64,000 nt of DNA from Streptomyces ficellus. Its GTDB lineage: Bacteria > Actinomycetota > Actinomycetes > Streptomycetales > Streptomycetaceae. Under the pieces are notes generated by a model that searched no databases, was not told where the DNA came from, and saw only the letters and a list, made by a program, of their open reading frames with translations. The position numbers were made by a program, and so were the translations under genes. Below are positions 51,423 through 62,225 of the stretch, one piece after another (position 1 is the stretch's first letter; the number at the start of each line of letters is the position of its first letter). Where the stretch lies: the NCBI RefSeq assembly GCF_030406405.1, contig NZ_JAUEPL010000006.1, positions 124,001-188,000 of the forward strand. The letters are read 5' to 3'.

Positions 51423-52690
51423 ACGGCGAACTCCTGGAACGCGATGGACTTCTCGACCGGGTAGTGCTCGTAGCCCAGCAGCTCGCCGATGATGTACGCG
51501 TTGCGGTAGGCGCCCATGCCCAGGTCGGGGCTGGTGATCGAGTGGGTGTGCACGCCGGCGTTCTGGAGGAAGACGCCGCGTCCGGTGGTGTCGATGGAGT
51601 AGTTGCGGGCCACGTCGAAGCGGCCCTGCCCGTCCCAGCGGATGCGGTCCTCCACGGGCTTGAGGAACTCCGGCGTGACGTACTTGTAGCCGGTGGCGAG
51701 GATCAGGCCCTCGGTCTCGATCTCGAAGTCCTTGCCCTGCTCCTCCTGGCGCAGGCCCAGGGTGTACGTCCCGTTCTCGTACGCCGCGGTGTTGAGCGAC
51801 GTATTGGTGATCAGGCGGGTGGGGACCGGGCCGCGCAGGTTCTTCTGGTACAGCAGGTCGAAGATCGCGTCGATCAGATCGCCGTCGATGCCCTTGAACA
51901 GGCCCTTCTGCTGCGACTCCAGCCGGTAGCGGGTCGCCTCGGGCAGGGCGTGGAAGTAGTCGATGTACTCCGGGGACGTCATCTCAAGCGTGAGTTTGGT
52001 GTACTCCAGCGGGAAGAAGCGCGGGGAGCGGGTGACCCAGTTCAGCCGGTAGCCGTGGACGTCGATCTCGCTCAGCAGGTCGTAGTAGATCTCGGCGGCG
52101 CTCTGCCCGCTGCCGACGAGCGTGAGGGACTTCTTCTTCTGGAGCGCTTCCTTGTGGGGGAGGTAGCGCGAGTTGTGGATGGCGTCGCCCTCCAGGCCCT
52201 GGCAGGCCTCCGGGACGTACGGCGGGGTGCCGGTGCCCAGGACGAGGCGGCGGGCGCGGAACGTTTCGCCACCGGCCGTGCGGACCGCGTACAGCTCGTC
52301 CTCGGCGTCGTACTCGACCGTCGTGACCGTCGTGTTGAAGCGGATGCTGCTCAGCTTGGCTGCGGCCCAGCGGCAGTAGTCGTTGTACTCGGTCCGCAGC
52401 GGATAGAAGTTCTCGCGGATGTAGAACGAGTACAGCCGGCCGGACTCCTTCAGGTACTGGAGGAAGGAGTACGGAGAGGTGGGGTCGGCGAGCGTGACCA
52501 GGTCGGACAGGAACGGCGTCTGGAGGTGGGCGCCTTCGAGGAACATCCCCGAGTGCCACTCGAAGTCGGGCTTCGCCTCCAGGAAGACGCCGTTCAGCTC
52601 GTCGATCGGCTCGGTCAGGCAGGCCAGGCCGAGGTTGAACGGACCCAGTCCGATACCGATGAAATCGTGAAGGTCACGAGGCGTGGACAA
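51419..52690 (-). CDS. desB: Cadaverine N-monooxygenase DesB
   Basis: A 423-residue FAD- and NADPH-dependent N-hydroxylase (IucD/PvdA type). The FAD loop is [17 protein letters not shown], the NADPH loop [18 protein letters not shown], and the C-terminal motif [14 protein letters not shown]. It adds the hydroxyl that later binds iron. I chose the TTG at 52690 because GGAGAG is 4 bases upstream; a TTG at 52702 has no such site. The gene start overlaps the desA end by 17 bases. Confidence 0.92.
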   Translation of the reverse strand: MSTPRDLHDFIGIGLGPFNLGLACLTEPIDELNGVFLEAKPDFEWHSGMFLEGAHLQTPFLSDLVTLADPTSPYSFLQYLKESGRLYSFYIRENFYPLRTEYNDYCRWAAAKLSSIRFNTTVTTVEYDAEDELYAVRTAGGETFRARRLVLGTGTPPYVPEACQGLEGDAIHNSRYLPHKEALQKKKSLTLVGSGQSAAEIYYDLLSEIDVHGYRLNWVTRSPRFFPLEYTKLTLEMTSPEYIDYFHALPEATRYRLESQQKGLFKGIDGDLIDAIFDLLYQKNLRGPVPTRLITNTSLNTAAYENGTYTLGLRQEEQGKDFEIETEGLILATGYKYVTPEFLKPVEDRIRWDGQGRFDVARNYSIDTTGRGVFLQNAGVHTHSITSPDLGMGAYRNAYIIGELLGYEHYPVEKSIAFQEFAV

Positions 52691-54116
52691 GGTTCTCTCC
52701 AAGGTACTGCTCGGCGTGGCCGGCGATCAGGTCGAGGACGGCGGTGATGTCGTGCACGGTCGTCTCGGGGTTGAGCAGGGTGAACTTGAGGTACTGGCGG
52801 CCGTCGACCTTCGTACCGGCGACGACGGCCTCGCCCGACGCGAACAGCGCCTTGCGGGCGTGGAGGTTGGCGCGGTCGATCTCCGTGGGGGAGGTGACGG
52901 CGGCCGGGATGTAGCGGAAGACGAGGGTGGACAGGGAGGGCTGGACGACGACGTCGTAGCGCGGGTCGGCGGCGAGCAGGTCCCAGCCGGCGGCGGCCAG
53001 GTCGCACACCTCGTCGAAGAGCTGCCCGATCCCCTCGGCGCCCATGACGCGCAGTGTCATCCACAGCTTGAGCGCGTCGAAGCGGCGGGTGGTCTGGAGG
53101 GACTTGTCGACCTGGTTGGGAATGCGCTCCTCCACCGTACGGCGGGGGTTGAGGTAGTCCGCGTGGTACGTGGCGTGGCGCAGCGTCGCCCCGTCGCGGA
53201 CCAGTACGGCGGAGGAGCTGACCGGCTGGAAGAACGACTTGTGGTAGTCGACCGTGACGGAGTCGGCGCGCTCGATGCCGTCGAGGAGGTGGCGGCGGGT
53301 GGGGGAGGCGAGCAGGCCACAGCCGTAGGCGGCGTCGACGTGCATCCAGGAGCCGTACTGGGCGGCCAGTTCGGCGATTTCCGGGAGCGGGTCGATGGAG
53401 CCGAAGTCGGTGGTGCCGGCGGTGGCGACGATCGCCATGGGGACCAGGCCCTGGGCGGCGCACAGTTCCAGCTCGGCGGCGAGGGCGACGGACTGCATGC
53501 GCTTGTCGCGGTCGGTGGGGATCGCGATGACGGCCTGGGGGGACAGGCCGAGGAGCTTGGCCGACTTCTGGACGCTGAAGTGGCTGCACTCGGAGGAGAA
53601 GACGCGCAGTTTCGCCAGGTCGTCCGTCTTGGCCTCCTCGCGGGCGAGCAGCAGGGCCTGGAGGTTGGACTGCGTACCGCCGCTGGTGAACACCCCGTCG
53701 GCGGCCGGGCCGAGGCCGATGCGGCCGGCCGTCCAGTCGATCAGGCGGCGCTCGATGAGGGTGCCGCCGGCGCTCTGGTCCCAGGTGTCGAGGGAGGAGT
53801 TGACGGCTGAGAGCACGGCCTCGCCGAGGACGGCGGGGATGACGACCGGGCAGTTGAGGTGGCCCAGGTAGCGGGGGTGGTGGAAGTAGACGGCGTCGCG
53901 CAGGTACACCTGCTCCAGCTCGTCGAGGGCGGCGGAGGTGTCGCCGAGCGGCCGGTCGAGGTCCACCGAGGAGATGAGCGGGGCCAGTTCGTCGGGGGTG
54001 ACGCCGGTGAACGGCTGTCGGGTGGAGGCGAGCCGGTTCGCCACCCGCTCGACTCCTTCGGTGACGGCACGGCGGTACTGCTCGGCCGTCGCGTCATTGA
54101 GCAGGTGCGAGCGCAT
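52674..54116 (-). CDS. desA: Lysine decarboxylase DesA
   Basis: A 480-residue PLP-dependent group II decarboxylase that makes cadaverine from lysine, the first step of desferrioxamine synthesis. Motifs include [22 protein letters not shown], the cofactor Asp/Ala region [12 protein letters not shown] and the PLP lysine in [13 protein letters not shown]. The iron box at 54184-54202 lies about 70 bases upstream, so the operon should be repressed by the DmdR1/IdeR regulator when iron is plentiful. Confidence 0.95.
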   Translation of the reverse strand: MRSHLLNDATAEQYRRAVTEGVERVANRLASTRQPFTGVTPDELAPLISSVDLDRPLGDTSAALDELEQVYLRDAVYFHHPRYLGHLNCPVVIPAVLGEAVLSAVNSSLDTWDQSAGGTLIERRLIDWTAGRIGLGPAADGVFTSGGTQSNLQALLLAREEAKTDDLAKLRVFSSECSHFSVQKSAKLLGLSPQAVIAIPTDRDKRMQSVALAAELELCAAQGLVPMAIVATAGTTDFGSIDPLPEIAELAAQYGSWMHVDAAYGCGLLASPTRRHLLDGIERADSVTVDYHKSFFQPVSSSAVLVRDGATLRHATYHADYLNPRRTVEERIPNQVDKSLQTTRRFDALKLWMTLRVMGAEGIGQLFDEVCDLAAAGWDLLAADPRYDVVVQPSLSTLVFRYIPAAVTSPTEIDRANLHARKALFASGEAVVAGTKVDGRQYLKFTLLNPETTVHDITAVLDLIAGHAEQYLGENLVHAS

Positions 54117-54183
54117 GCGCGATGTCCTTCCGGGGACGGGAGACGTGGTCGGCCCTCAAGGAGAGGGGGAGGGCGACGCGAAG

Positions 54184-54202
54184 TAAGGTTAGCCTAACCT
54201 AA
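54184..54202. promoter_or_regulatory. Iron box upstream of desA
   Basis: TAAGGTTAGCCTAACCTAA is a 19-bp palindrome agreeing with the DmdR1/IdeR iron-box consensus TTAGGTTAGGCTAACCTAA. Confidence 0.93.
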
Positions 54203-54304
54203 TTTGGAGGCGCAACGGCCCCTGGGGTCCCAGGGGGCACGGGCGTTACGGTGCCGTGCCGTGGCTCGGCCGGGATGGGTGCCGGCTCGGGCTCGCGCCC
54301 GTGG

Positions 54305-54348
54305 GTGTGCGGCGCCGCCCCGGGTACACCCGGTGCGGCGCCGCACAC
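54305..54348. terminator. Terminator after the siderophore-interacting protein gene
   Basis: Perfect 14-bp arms GTGTGCGGCGCCGC / GCGGCGCCGCACAC with a 16-base loop, just downstream of the minus-strand gene ending at 54371. Confidence 0.8.
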
Positions 54349-54370
54349 GGCAGTGGTGGGCGGACCGGCG

Positions 54371-55228
54371 TTACGCCGCGTCCTCGGCCGCCTCCGGGGC
54401 CTCCCGGAGGGCGTCCTCGCTCAGGCCCTTGCGCCAGTACCCGACGAACGTCACACGCCGCCGGTCGAGCTGACGCTCATTGACCAGGTGACGGCGGAGC
54501 GCCTTGACCGACCCCGACTCGCCCGCGATCCAGGCGTACGGGGCCGAGCCGGTCAGCTCGGCGGCGCGCACGGCCTCGACGGCACAGGGCGCGCCCTCCT
54601 CGCGGACCAGCCAGGTGACGGTCGCGTCCGCCTCCGTCCGCAGCTCCAGCCGGTCGGCGGCGTACGGCACTTCCAGCCACACCCGCGCCCTGGTCCCGGC
54701 GGGCAGCCACTCCAGGATCGACGCGGCGGCGGGCAGCGCCGTCTCGTCCCCCCAGATCAGCACCTCGTCCGCGTCCTCGGGCAGATGGAAGCGCACACCG
54801 GTGTTGTCGGCCACCGCCGGGCCGAGCACCACGACCCGGTCGCCCTCGGACGCCTGTTGTGCCCAGCGGCACGCGGGCCCGCCATCCTCATGGAGCGCGA
54901 AGTCGATGTCGACCTCGTCGGGATCGTGCCGCTGCTCGCGCACGGTGTACGAACGCATCACCGCCCGTACGTCCTCCGGCATGGCCCGCCACGCGCCGAG
55001 CGCCGCGTACAGGTCGCCACCGTCGAGCGGCGGCATGACCGGCTCGCTCTGCCCCGGGTGCGGCAGGAACAGCGACAGGCTCTGGTCACGGCCACCGGAG
55101 GCGAACCCCTTCAGCTCCTCACCGGTCGCCCCCGCGAACGTGACACGGACCATCGACGGCCCCAGCCGCCGCGTCCGTACCACCCGCAGGGAGAAGAAAC
55201 CGAACGCAGCGGTCTCGGCTGTCGTCAT
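54371..55228 (-). CDS. Siderophore-interacting (ferric reductase) protein
   Basis: A 285-residue ViuB/YqjH-family flavoprotein that reduces iron from imported ferrioxamine. The FAD-binding barrel contains MRSYTVREQRHDPDEVDIDFALH; RSYTVR and the following DEVDIDFVLH-like strand are the family signature. Also seen are GPACRWAQQASEGDRVVVLGP, the NAD(P)H domain VLIWGDETALPAAASIL, and the C-terminal ESGSVKALRRHL and YWRKGLSED. The ATG lies 5 bases after the desE stop, so it is probably coupled to desE and under the same iron box. Confidence 0.92.
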   Translation of the reverse strand: MTTAETAAFGFFSLRVVRTRRLGPSMVRVTFAGATGEELKGFASGGRDQSLSLFLPHPGQSEPVMPPLDGGDLYAALGAWRAMPEDVRAVMRSYTVREQRHDPDEVDIDFALHEDGGPACRWAQQASEGDRVVVLGPAVADNTGVRFHLPEDADEVLIWGDETALPAAASILEWLPAGTRARVWLEVPYAADRLELRTEADATVTWLVREEGAPCAVEAVRAAELTGSAPYAWIAGESGSVKALRRHLVNERQLDRRRVTFVGYWRKGLSEDALREAPEAAEDAA

Positions 55229-55233
55229 CCGGC

Positions 55234-56274
55234 TCAGGCCACCTTCTTGGCGTTCTCGATCGCCTCGGCGAGGTTCTCCAGCAGCGGGGCACACTTGTCG
55301 TACGAGTAGACCGGCTCGGTGAAACGCGGGACGACCTGGCCGGCCTTCACGGCGGGCAGCTGGGCCCAGGTCGGCTTGGACTTCAGGTCGGCGGGCTGAA
55401 TGGCCTGGCTGCGGTTGTCCATCATGATGATGTCGGCCGGGTACGTGTCGAGGTTCTCCCAGCTGAGCTCCTCGAAGTAGCCCTGCGCGTTCACCTTCGG
55501 CTTGACGAACTTCACGCCCAGTTCCTCGAAGTACAGCGTGTCCGCCGACATCTTGGCGAGCGAGACGTAGAACAGCTCCGCGCTGGCCGAGCCGATCATG
55601 ACGCGGATCTCGGGCCGCGCCTTGGCGGCGGCGCGCAGCCGGGCGGCGGCCTTCTCGAAGCGGGCCTTGGCCTCGACCGTCTTCTTGTCCTTCAGGTCGG
55701 CGCCCAGGGACTCGGCGAGCTGGGCGTGGCGCTCCAGGGCCTTGGGCATGGTGGTGTTGGCGGCCCACAGGGCGACGCTCGGCGCCAGCTTGAGGATCTT
55801 GTCGTGGGACTGCGGCGGCAGGTACCACAGGACGTCCTTGTCCCACATCGCCGAGACCAGCAGCTCGGGTTCGAGCTTCAGGTACTCCTCGATGTTGAAC
55901 TGGCCCCACACGTTGCCGATGTTCTTCACCTTGGTGACGTCGAGGTCACCGGCCTGGATGTCCGCCGTCTCCTTGCCCGTCTTCGGGTCCTTGACGGTGG
56001 TGGGGCCGAAGACGCCCTTGACCTCGATGCCGTAGTCGTGCAGCGCGGCGGCGGTGCCGATGAAGGCGACGATGTTCTTCGGGACGGACTTCAGCTCGAC
56101 GGCCTTGCCGCGGTCGTCCGTGAACTTCCACGGGCCGGACTTCTCGCCGGCCGGGGCGGAGTCCTTGGCGTCCTTGCCGCCACAGGCCACGAGCGCGGCG
56201 CCGAGCCCGAGGGCGCCGCCCGCGGCGAGCAGGCCGCGACGGGTGAGATGGGAGGCTCGGGCGTTGCTGGGCAT
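55234..56274 (-). CDS. desE: Ferrioxamine-binding Tat lipoprotein DesE
   Basis: A 346-residue iron-siderophore binding protein (class III fold). The N-terminus HLTRRGLLAAGGALGLGAALVACGG combines a twin-arginine motif with the lipobox LVAC. The mature part is KSVPKNIVAFIGTAAALHDYGIEVKGVFG..., with a long alpha-helical backbone. ATG 56274 is chosen; an ATG at 56316 would lie only 9 bases from the iron box. The iron box at 56326-56341 controls it. The cognate permease and ATPase are not in the window. Confidence 0.92.
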   Translation of the reverse strand: MPSNARASHLTRRGLLAAGGALGLGAALVACGGKDAKDSAPAGEKSGPWKFTDDRGKAVELKSVPKNIVAFIGTAAALHDYGIEVKGVFGPTTVKDPKTGKETADIQAGDLDVTKVKNIGNVWGQFNIEEYLKLEPELLVSAMWDKDVLWYLPPQSHDKILKLAPSVALWAANTTMPKALERHAQLAESLGADLKDKKTVEAKARFEKAAARLRAAAKARPEIRVMIGSASAELFYVSLAKMSADTLYFEELGVKFVKPKVNAQGYFEELSWENLDTYPADIIMMDNRSQAIQPADLKSKPTWAQLPAVKAGQVVPRFTEPVYSYDKCAPLLENLAEAIENAKKVA

Positions 56275-56325
56275 GGCGGAGTCGCTTTCGTACGGCCGGT
56301 TTCGGCCACTGGGCAAAGTCGAAGG

Positions 56326-56341
56326 TAGGTTAGCCTAACCT
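56326..56341. promoter_or_regulatory. Iron box upstream of desE
   Basis: TAGGTTAGCCTAACCT is the core of the iron-box palindrome, about 50 bases before the desE start. Confidence 0.93.
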
Positions 56342-56400
56342 CACGACTTGTCCAGAGGGTGCCCCCGTGTGGGATGGAGCACTCGCCACCCGCGGCCCAT

Positions 56401-56422
56401 GGCCCCCGGCGGTCCGGGGGCC
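56401..56422. terminator. Terminator after acdH
   Basis: Perfect 9-bp arms GGCCCCCGG / CCGGGGGCC with a 4-base loop, just beyond the 3' end of the acyl-CoA dehydrogenase gene. Confidence 0.75.
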
Positions 56423-56431
56423 GGCCGTGCG

Positions 56432-57592
56432 TCAGGCCGACAGCCCCAACTCGCGGGCGATCAGCATGCGCTGGACCTCACTGGTGCCCTCGCCGATCTC
56501 CAGGATCTTGGAGTCCCGCCACATCCGGGCCACCGGATACTCGTTCATGAAGCCGTACCCGCCGTGGATCTGGGTGGCCTCGCGGGCGTTGTCGACGGCG
56601 ACCGTCGACGAGTACAGCTTCGCCAGCGCCGCCTCCTTCTTGAACGGCTCGCCGCGCACCAGCCGGGACGCCGCGTCGCGCCAGCCGATCCGGGCCATGT
56701 GCGCCCGCATCTCCATGTCGGCGAGCTTGAACTGAATGGCCTGGTTGTCGCCGATGGGCCGGCCGAACGCGTGCCGCTCCTTGGCGTACTTCAGCGACTC
56801 GTCCACACATCCCTGCGCCAGCCCCGTCGCGAGGGCCGAGATGGCGATACGGCCCTCGTCGAGGATGCGCAGGAACTGGGCGTACCCGCGGCCCTCCTCG
56901 CCGAGCAGGTTCGCGGCCGGGACGCGGACGTCGTCGAAGGACAGCTCACGGGTGTCCGAGGCGTTCCAGCCGACCTTGGAGTACGGGGCGGCGACCGTGA
57001 AGCCGGGCGTGCCGGACGGCACGATGATCGAGGAGATCAGCGGCTTCCCCTCGGGGGTGCGGCCGGTGACGGCGGTGACCGTGACCAGGCCCGTGATGTC
57101 CGTACCCGAGTTGGTGATGAAGCACTTGGTGCCGTTGATGACCCACTCGTCGCCGTCCCGGCGGGCCGTCGTCTTCGTACCGCCCGCGTCCGAACCGCAC
57201 TCGGGCTCCGTCAGCCCGAACGCGCCGAGGATCTCACCGCCGCACATCCGGGGCAGCCACTGCCGCTTCTGCTCCTCGGTGCCGAAGCGGTAGACCGGCA
57301 TCGCGCCGAGCGAGACGCCCGCCTCCAGCGTGATGGCCACCGACGAGTCGACACGCGCGAGCTCTTCGAGCGCGATGCCGAGCGCGAGGTAGTCGCCGCC
57401 CATGCCGCCGTACTCCTCCGGGAACGGCAGGCCGAACAGGCCCATGCGGCCCATCTCGCGGACGATCTCGTACGGGAACTCGTGCCGCTCGTAGAAGTCC
57501 CCGATCTTCGGGGCGACGACCTCGTGCGCGAACTCCTCGACGGTACGGCGCAGTTCCTCGTGCTCCGGTGAGAGCCGGTGGTCCAGGGACAT
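56432..57592 (-). CDS. acdH: Branched/short-chain acyl-CoA dehydrogenase AcdH
   Basis: A 386-residue FAD enzyme that desaturates acyl-CoA in branched-chain amino acid breakdown. The flavin region is GAFGLTEPECGSDAGGTKTTA, and ATQIHGGYGFMNEYPVARMWRD is characteristic. In the C-terminal IGEGTSEVQRML the Glu of EGT is present, which is the catalytic base of short/medium-chain and isobutyryl-type enzymes; true isovaleryl-CoA dehydrogenases have Ala there. It may therefore act broadly. AAGGAG precedes the ATG. Last gene of the operon 62117 to 56432. Confidence 0.92.
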   Translation of the reverse strand: MSLDHRLSPEHEELRRTVEEFAHEVVAPKIGDFYERHEFPYEIVREMGRMGLFGLPFPEEYGGMGGDYLALGIALEELARVDSSVAITLEAGVSLGAMPVYRFGTEEQKRQWLPRMCGGEILGAFGLTEPECGSDAGGTKTTARRDGDEWVINGTKCFITNSGTDITGLVTVTAVTGRTPEGKPLISSIIVPSGTPGFTVAAPYSKVGWNASDTRELSFDDVRVPAANLLGEEGRGYAQFLRILDEGRIAISALATGLAQGCVDESLKYAKERHAFGRPIGDNQAIQFKLADMEMRAHMARIGWRDAASRLVRGEPFKKEAALAKLYSSTVAVDNAREATQIHGGYGFMNEYPVARMWRDSKILEIGEGTSEVQRMLIARELGLSA

Positions 57593-57595
57593 GAC

Positions 57596-58546
57596 TCAGG
57601 ACTCCTTGTGGGAGGCCGCGCCGCCAAGGGCGCGGACGGTGCGGGACGGGCTGGGACGGCCCAGGCGTCCGGCCAGCCACTCGCTGGTGGCGGTGAGCCG
57701 GCCGAGGTCGACCCCGGTCTCGATGCCGAGGCCGTGGAGCATCCACACGAGGTCTTCGGTGGCGAGGTTGCCGGTGGCGGACTTGGCGTACGGGCAGCCG
57801 CCGAGCCCGCCGGCGGAGGCGTCGACGGTGGTCACGCCGTGCTGGAGGGCCGCCAGGGTGTTGGCCAGCGCCTGGCCGTATGTGTCGTGGAAGTGCACGG
57901 CGAGGGCGTCCGTCGGGATGCCGGCGTCGTTCAGCGCGGTCAGCAGGGCCTGGACGTGGCCGGGGGTGGCCACGCCGATCGTGTCGCCGAGGCTCAGCTC
58001 GTCACAGCCCATGTCCCGCAGCCGGCGCGAGACGCGGACCACCTGCTCGACGGGGACGGGGCCTTCCCAGGGGTCGCCGAAGCACATGGACAGATAGCCG
58101 CGCACCGACAGGCCCGCCTCTATGGCGCGGGTGACGACCGGGGCGAACATGGCGAGCGCCTCATCCACCGTGCGGTTGAGGTTGGCCTTGGCGAACGACT
58201 CGGTGGCGCTGGCGAACACGGCGACCTCGCGCGCGCCGAGCGTGAGCGCCCGGTCGAGGCCGCGGTCGTTCGGCACGAGGACCGGCAGCCTGGCCGGCAC
58301 GTCGCGCACCATCGGGAACAGCTGCTCGGCGTCGGCCAGTTGGGGCACCCACCTGGGGTGGACGAAGCTGGTCGCCTCGATGGTGGTCAGCCCGGCGTCG
58401 GCCAGGCGCCGGATGAACTCGGCCTTCACCTCGGTCGGAACGGTGCCCTGCTCGTTCTGCAGGCCGTCGCGCGCGCCCACCTCGTGGATCCGCACGCGCG
58501 CGGGGAGCCCCGGCGCGGGCACGGTCATGGGCAGTGCGGTGGTCAT
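57596..58546 (-). CDS. Hydroxymethylglutaryl-CoA lyase
   Basis: A 316-residue TIM-barrel lyase that splits HMG-CoA to acetoacetate and acetyl-CoA. Metal and substrate motifs are [33 protein letters not shown] and [15 protein letters not shown]. The catalytic Cys is in [17 protein letters not shown]. The ATG overlaps the carboxylase alpha stop (ATGA) with AAGGAGGA upstream. Its presence identifies the operon as a leucine-type catabolic pathway. Confidence 0.94.
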   Translation of the reverse strand: MTTALPMTVPAPGLPARVRIHEVGARDGLQNEQGTVPTEVKAEFIRRLADAGLTTIEATSFVHPRWVPQLADAEQLFPMVRDVPARLPVLVPNDRGLDRALTLGAREVAVFASATESFAKANLNRTVDEALAMFAPVVTRAIEAGLSVRGYLSMCFGDPWEGPVPVEQVVRVSRRLRDMGCDELSLGDTIGVATPGHVQALLTALNDAGIPTDALAVHFHDTYGQALANTLAALQHGVTTVDASAGGLGGCPYAKSATGNLATEDLVWMLHGLGIETGVDLGRLTATSEWLAGRLGRPSPSRTVRALGGAASHKES

Positions 58547-60486
58547 TCCTCCTCCTTCGGCACGACCACGGCCAGCACCTGGTCCATGGCGACGGTGGAG
58601 CCGGGCGAGACGTCCAGCTCGGCGACGGTGCCGTCGTGCGGGGCGGAGATGACGTGCTCCATCTTCATCGCCTCGACCACGACCAGGCCCTGCCCGGCCG
58701 TCACCTCGTCCCCGACGGCCACCTTCACGACGGTGACGGTCCCGGGCATGGGCGCGGTCAGCGCATCGGCGCCCGAGTGCGCGGCGCGGTTCAAGGACGC
58801 CTCGACGGGGTCGTGGTCCAGGACGTTCCAGCTGTCCCCGTCCCGGCCGAGCCACGTGCCGGCACGGTGGAAGGTGTGGGTGACGCCGTCCACGGTGACC
58901 GTGACCCGGTCGTCCGTGACGTGTGCCTGCCCCCGGGTCCGGTGAGCGACGGGTTCCGAGCCCGCTACGCGCAGCCAGTGCGTGAGCGGTACGGGCTCCC
59001 CGCCGAGCCGCCAGCCGCTGGGCACCGCGAAGGGGTCCACCCAGCCGTTGGCCTGCGGCTGCGGGCGCAGCCGGGCCTCCCGTACCGCCGCCGCCGCTTC
59101 GTACACCTCCTCGGGGACACCTGCCGGAACCAGGGCGTCCACGTCCCGCTCCACCAGACCCGTGTCGATGTCGCCCGTGACGACGTCCGGGTGGGCCAGC
59201 AGGCGGCGCAGGAAACCGGCGTTCGTCGGCACGCCCAGGGTCACCGTCCCGGCGAGGGCGGCGCGCAGTTTGCGCAGCGCGGTGGGGCGGTCCTCGGCGT
59301 GGACGATGACCTTCGCGAGCATCGGGTCGTACAGGCTGGAGACCTCCGTGCCCTCGCTCAGGCCCGAGTCGGTGCGCACCCCCTCGCCCTGGGGCTCGTT
59401 CAGCGCGAGCACCGTGCCGCCGGAGGGCAGGAAGCCGCGCGCGGGGTCCTCGGCGCAGAGGCGGGCCTCGACGGAGTGCCCGGTGAGGATGATGGCGTCC
59501 TGGGTGAAGGCCAGCGGCTCCCCGGCGGCGATCCGCAGCTGCCACTCCACCAGGTCCAGCCCGGTGATCAGCTCGGTGACCGGGTGCTCGACCTGGAGGC
59601 GGGTGTTCATCTCCATGAAGTAGTACGAGGAAGGGTCGCTGCCCGGGACGATGAACTCCACCGTGCCCGCGCCCCGGTAGCCGCAGGAGCGGGCGGCCTG
59701 CACCGCCGCCTCACCCATGGCCGCCCGGGTCCTGTCGTCCAGCAGGACGCTCGGCGCCTCCTCGATGATCTTCTGGTGGCGGCGCTGGAGCGAGCACTCG
59801 CGCTCGCCGAGGTGCACCACGTTCCCGTGCGCGTCCGCCAGCACCTGGATCTCGATGTGCCGGGGCCGGTCGATCCACCGCTCGACCAGGAGCGTGTCAT
59901 CGCCGAAGGACGCCCGCGCCTCGCGCCGCGCCGCCGCGATCTCCTCCCGCAGGGCCGACTCGACGCGGGTGAGCCGCATGCCCTTGCCGCCGCCGCCCGC
60001 CGAGGGCTTGAGCAGCACCGGCATACCGATCTCGCGGGCGGCCGCCGCCAGTTCCTCGTCGCTCAGCCCGCTCCCGGACGAGCCGGGCACCACGGGGACG
60101 CCGGCGGCCTTCACGGTCTCCTTGGCGCGGATCTTGTCGCCCATCAGGGCGATGGCGGAGGCGGGCGGCCCGATGAAGACCAGCCCCGCGTCCTCGCAGG
60201 CCCGCGCGAACGCCGCGTTCTCCGCCAGGAAGCCGTACCCCGGGTGGACCGCCTGCGCGCCCGTCCGCGCCGCCGCCTCCAGCAGCCGGTCCACGCGCAG
60301 GTAGCTCTCGGCGGCGGGCGGCGGCCCGATCCGTACCGCCGTGTCCGCCTCCCGTACGTGCCGGGCGCCGGCGTCCGCGTCGCTGAAGACGGCGACCGAC
60401 CGGATGCCGAGGGCCCGCAGCGTACGGATGACGCGGACCGCGATCTCGCCTCGGTTGGCCACCAGGACGGTGTCGAACATCGTCAT
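58543..60486 (-). CDS. Acyl-CoA carboxylase alpha subunit (biotin carboxylase-BCCP), methylcrotonyl-type
   Basis: A 647-residue biotin-dependent subunit. The biotin carboxylase domain (residues 1 to about 450) has [20 protein letters not shown], the ATP-grasp loop [39 protein letters not shown] and [16 protein letters not shown]. The C-terminal biotinyl domain carries [11 protein letters not shown] with Lys for biotin. Next to the beta subunit and HMG-CoA lyase, 3-methylcrotonyl-CoA is the most likely substrate; acetyl/propionyl-CoA cannot be excluded. ATG 60486 is preferred, ATG 60480 possible. Confidence 0.92.
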   Translation of the reverse strand: MTMFDTVLVANRGEIAVRVIRTLRALGIRSVAVFSDADAGARHVREADTAVRIGPPPAAESYLRVDRLLEAAARTGAQAVHPGYGFLAENAAFARACEDAGLVFIGPPASAIALMGDKIRAKETVKAAGVPVVPGSSGSGLSDEELAAAAREIGMPVLLKPSAGGGGKGMRLTRVESALREEIAAARREARASFGDDTLLVERWIDRPRHIEIQVLADAHGNVVHLGERECSLQRRHQKIIEEAPSVLLDDRTRAAMGEAAVQAARSCGYRGAGTVEFIVPGSDPSSYYFMEMNTRLQVEHPVTELITGLDLVEWQLRIAAGEPLAFTQDAIILTGHSVEARLCAEDPARGFLPSGGTVLALNEPQGEGVRTDSGLSEGTEVSSLYDPMLAKVIVHAEDRPTALRKLRAALAGTVTLGVPTNAGFLRRLLAHPDVVTGDIDTGLVERDVDALVPAGVPEEVYEAAAAVREARLRPQPQANGWVDPFAVPSGWRLGGEPVPLTHWLRVAGSEPVAHRTRGQAHVTDDRVTVTVDGVTHTFHRAGTWLGRDGDSWNVLDHDPVEASLNRAAHSGADALTAPMPGTVTVVKVAVGDEVTAGQGLVVVEAMKMEHVISAPHDGTVAELDVSPGSTVAMDQVLAVVVPKEEE

Positions 60487-60500
60487 CTCGTAAGGTCCCC

Positions 60501-62117
60501 TCACATCCGGAAGACGCCGAAGCCGCGGTCGCCCAGCGGGGCGTTGGCACAGGCGGTCAGGGCCAGACCCAGCACCTGCCGGGTCTCCAGCGGGTCGATC
60601 ACGCCGTCGTCCCACAGCCGGGCCGTGGCGTAGTAGGCGTTCCCCTGCTGCTCGTACTGCGCGCGGATCGGGTCCTTGAACGCTTCCTCGTCCTCGGCGG
60701 ACCAGGACTCCCCGCGCGCCTCCAGCTGGTCGCGCTTGACCGTGGCGAGGACGGAGGCGGCCTGCTCGCCGCCCATGACCGAGATCTTGGCGTTGGGCCA
60801 CATCCACAGGAAGCGCGGCGAGTACGCCCGCCCGCACATGGAGTAGTTCCCCGCTCCGTACGACCCGCCGATGACGACCGTCAGCTTCGGCACGCGCGTG
60901 CAGGCGACGGCGGTGACCATCTTGGCGCCGTGCTTGGCGATGCCGCCCGCCTCGTAGTCACGGCCGACCATGAAGCCGGAGATGTTCTGGAGGAACAGCA
61001 GCGGGATACCGCGCTGGTCGCACAGCTCGATGAAGTGCGCGCCCTTCTGGGCGGATTCGGAGAACAGGATGCCGTTGTTCGCGACGATCCCGACCGGATG
61101 GCCGTGGATGCGGGCGAAGCCGGTGACCAGGGTCTGGCCGAATTCCGCCTTGAACTCCGCGAACCGGGAGGCGTCGACGATCCGCGCGATCACTTCCCGT
61201 ACGTCGTACGGCGTACGGGAGTCGACCGGCACCGCGCCGTACAGCCCCGCCGGGTCGACCTTCGGCTCCTCGGCGGGCTCCACGGACCAGGGCAGCGGGC
61301 CGCGCGGGGGGAGGGTGGAGACGATATTGCGGACGATCCGCAGCGCGTGCGCGTCGTCCTCGGCGAGGTGGTCGGTCACCCCGGACGTACGGGAGTGGAC
61401 CTCGCCGCCGCCCAGCTCCTCCGCGGTGACGACCTCCCCGGTCGCGGCCTTCACCAGCGGCGGGCCACCCAGGAAGATCGTGCCCTGGTTCCGTACGATC
61501 ACGGCCTCGTCGCTCATCGCCGGGACGTACGCCCCACCGGCCGTGCACGAGCCGAGGACGGCGGCGATCTGCGGAATCCCGGCGCCGGACATACGGGCCT
61601 GGTTGTAGAAGATCCGCCCGAAGTGCTCCCGGTCGGGGAAGACCTCGTCCTGCTTGGGCAGGAACGCGCCACCCGAGTCGACGAGGTAGACGCACGGCAG
61701 CCGGTTCTCCAGAGCCACCTCCTGTGCGCGCAGGTGCTTCTTCACGGTCATCGGGTAGTACGTGCCGCCCTTGACCGTGGCGTCGTTGGCGACGACCACG
61801 ACCTCACGGCCGCTGACGCGCCCGATCCCGGCGATGACGCCGGCGGCCGGGGCCTGGTCGTCGTACATCCCGTTCGCCGCCAGGGGCGCCAGCTCCAGGA
61901 ACGGCGAACCGGGGTCGAGGAGTGTGTCGACCCGGTCGCGCGGCAGCAGCTTCCCCCGGGCGGTGTGCCGGGCGCGGGCCGTCTCGCCGCCCCCCAGCCG
62001 CACGGCGGCCAGCCGGGCGCGCAGCCCGTCGGCCAGCTCCTGGTGCGCCGCCTCGTTGGCCTGCCAGGCCGCGGACGCGGGATCCGCCGCGCTCACCAGC
62101 ACAGGTGCCTGCTGCAT
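60501..62117 (-). CDS. Acyl-CoA carboxylase beta subunit (carboxyltransferase), methylcrotonyl-type
   Basis: A 538-residue carboxyltransferase. Seen are [87 protein letters not shown] and the oxyanion region [36 protein letters not shown]. The wording [19 protein letters not shown] and FLWMWPNA are typical of methylcrotonyl-CoA carboxylase beta rather than propionyl-CoA forms. First gene of the operon, divergent from the TetR gene. Confidence 0.93.
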   Translation of the reverse strand: MQQAPVLVSAADPASAAWQANEAAHQELADGLRARLAAVRLGGGETARARHTARGKLLPRDRVDTLLDPGSPFLELAPLAANGMYDDQAPAAGVIAGIGRVSGREVVVVANDATVKGGTYYPMTVKKHLRAQEVALENRLPCVYLVDSGGAFLPKQDEVFPDREHFGRIFYNQARMSGAGIPQIAAVLGSCTAGGAYVPAMSDEAVIVRNQGTIFLGGPPLVKAATGEVVTAEELGGGEVHSRTSGVTDHLAEDDAHALRIVRNIVSTLPPRGPLPWSVEPAEEPKVDPAGLYGAVPVDSRTPYDVREVIARIVDASRFAEFKAEFGQTLVTGFARIHGHPVGIVANNGILFSESAQKGAHFIELCDQRGIPLLFLQNISGFMVGRDYEAGGIAKHGAKMVTAVACTRVPKLTVVIGGSYGAGNYSMCGRAYSPRFLWMWPNAKISVMGGEQAASVLATVKRDQLEARGESWSAEDEEAFKDPIRAQYEQQGNAYYATARLWDDGVIDPLETRQVLGLALTACANAPLGDRGFGVFRM

Positions 62118-62160
62118 CGTGTCGAGCCCCCTTGCCCGTACGCCTGCTCATAGGATCTAC

Positions 62161-62176
62161 GTTAATGAGCGTTAAC
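62161..62176. promoter_or_regulatory. Operator copy 1 of the catabolic operon
   Basis: GTTAATGAGCGTTAAC, a nearly perfect 16-bp palindrome in the divergent region between the carboxylase beta and TetR genes. Confidence 0.7.
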
Positions 62177-62188
62177 GCATGTCCTCAG

Positions 62189-62204
62189 GTTAACGACCGC
62201 TAAC
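62189..62204. promoter_or_regulatory. Operator copy 2 of the catabolic operon
   Basis: GTTAACGACCGCTAAC has the same pattern as copy 1 (GTTAAYGAnCGYTAAC), with centres 28 bp apart, about 22 bases before the TetR start. Confidence 0.7.
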
Positions 62205-62225
62205 CGCCTTGTCTAGAATCAATCC

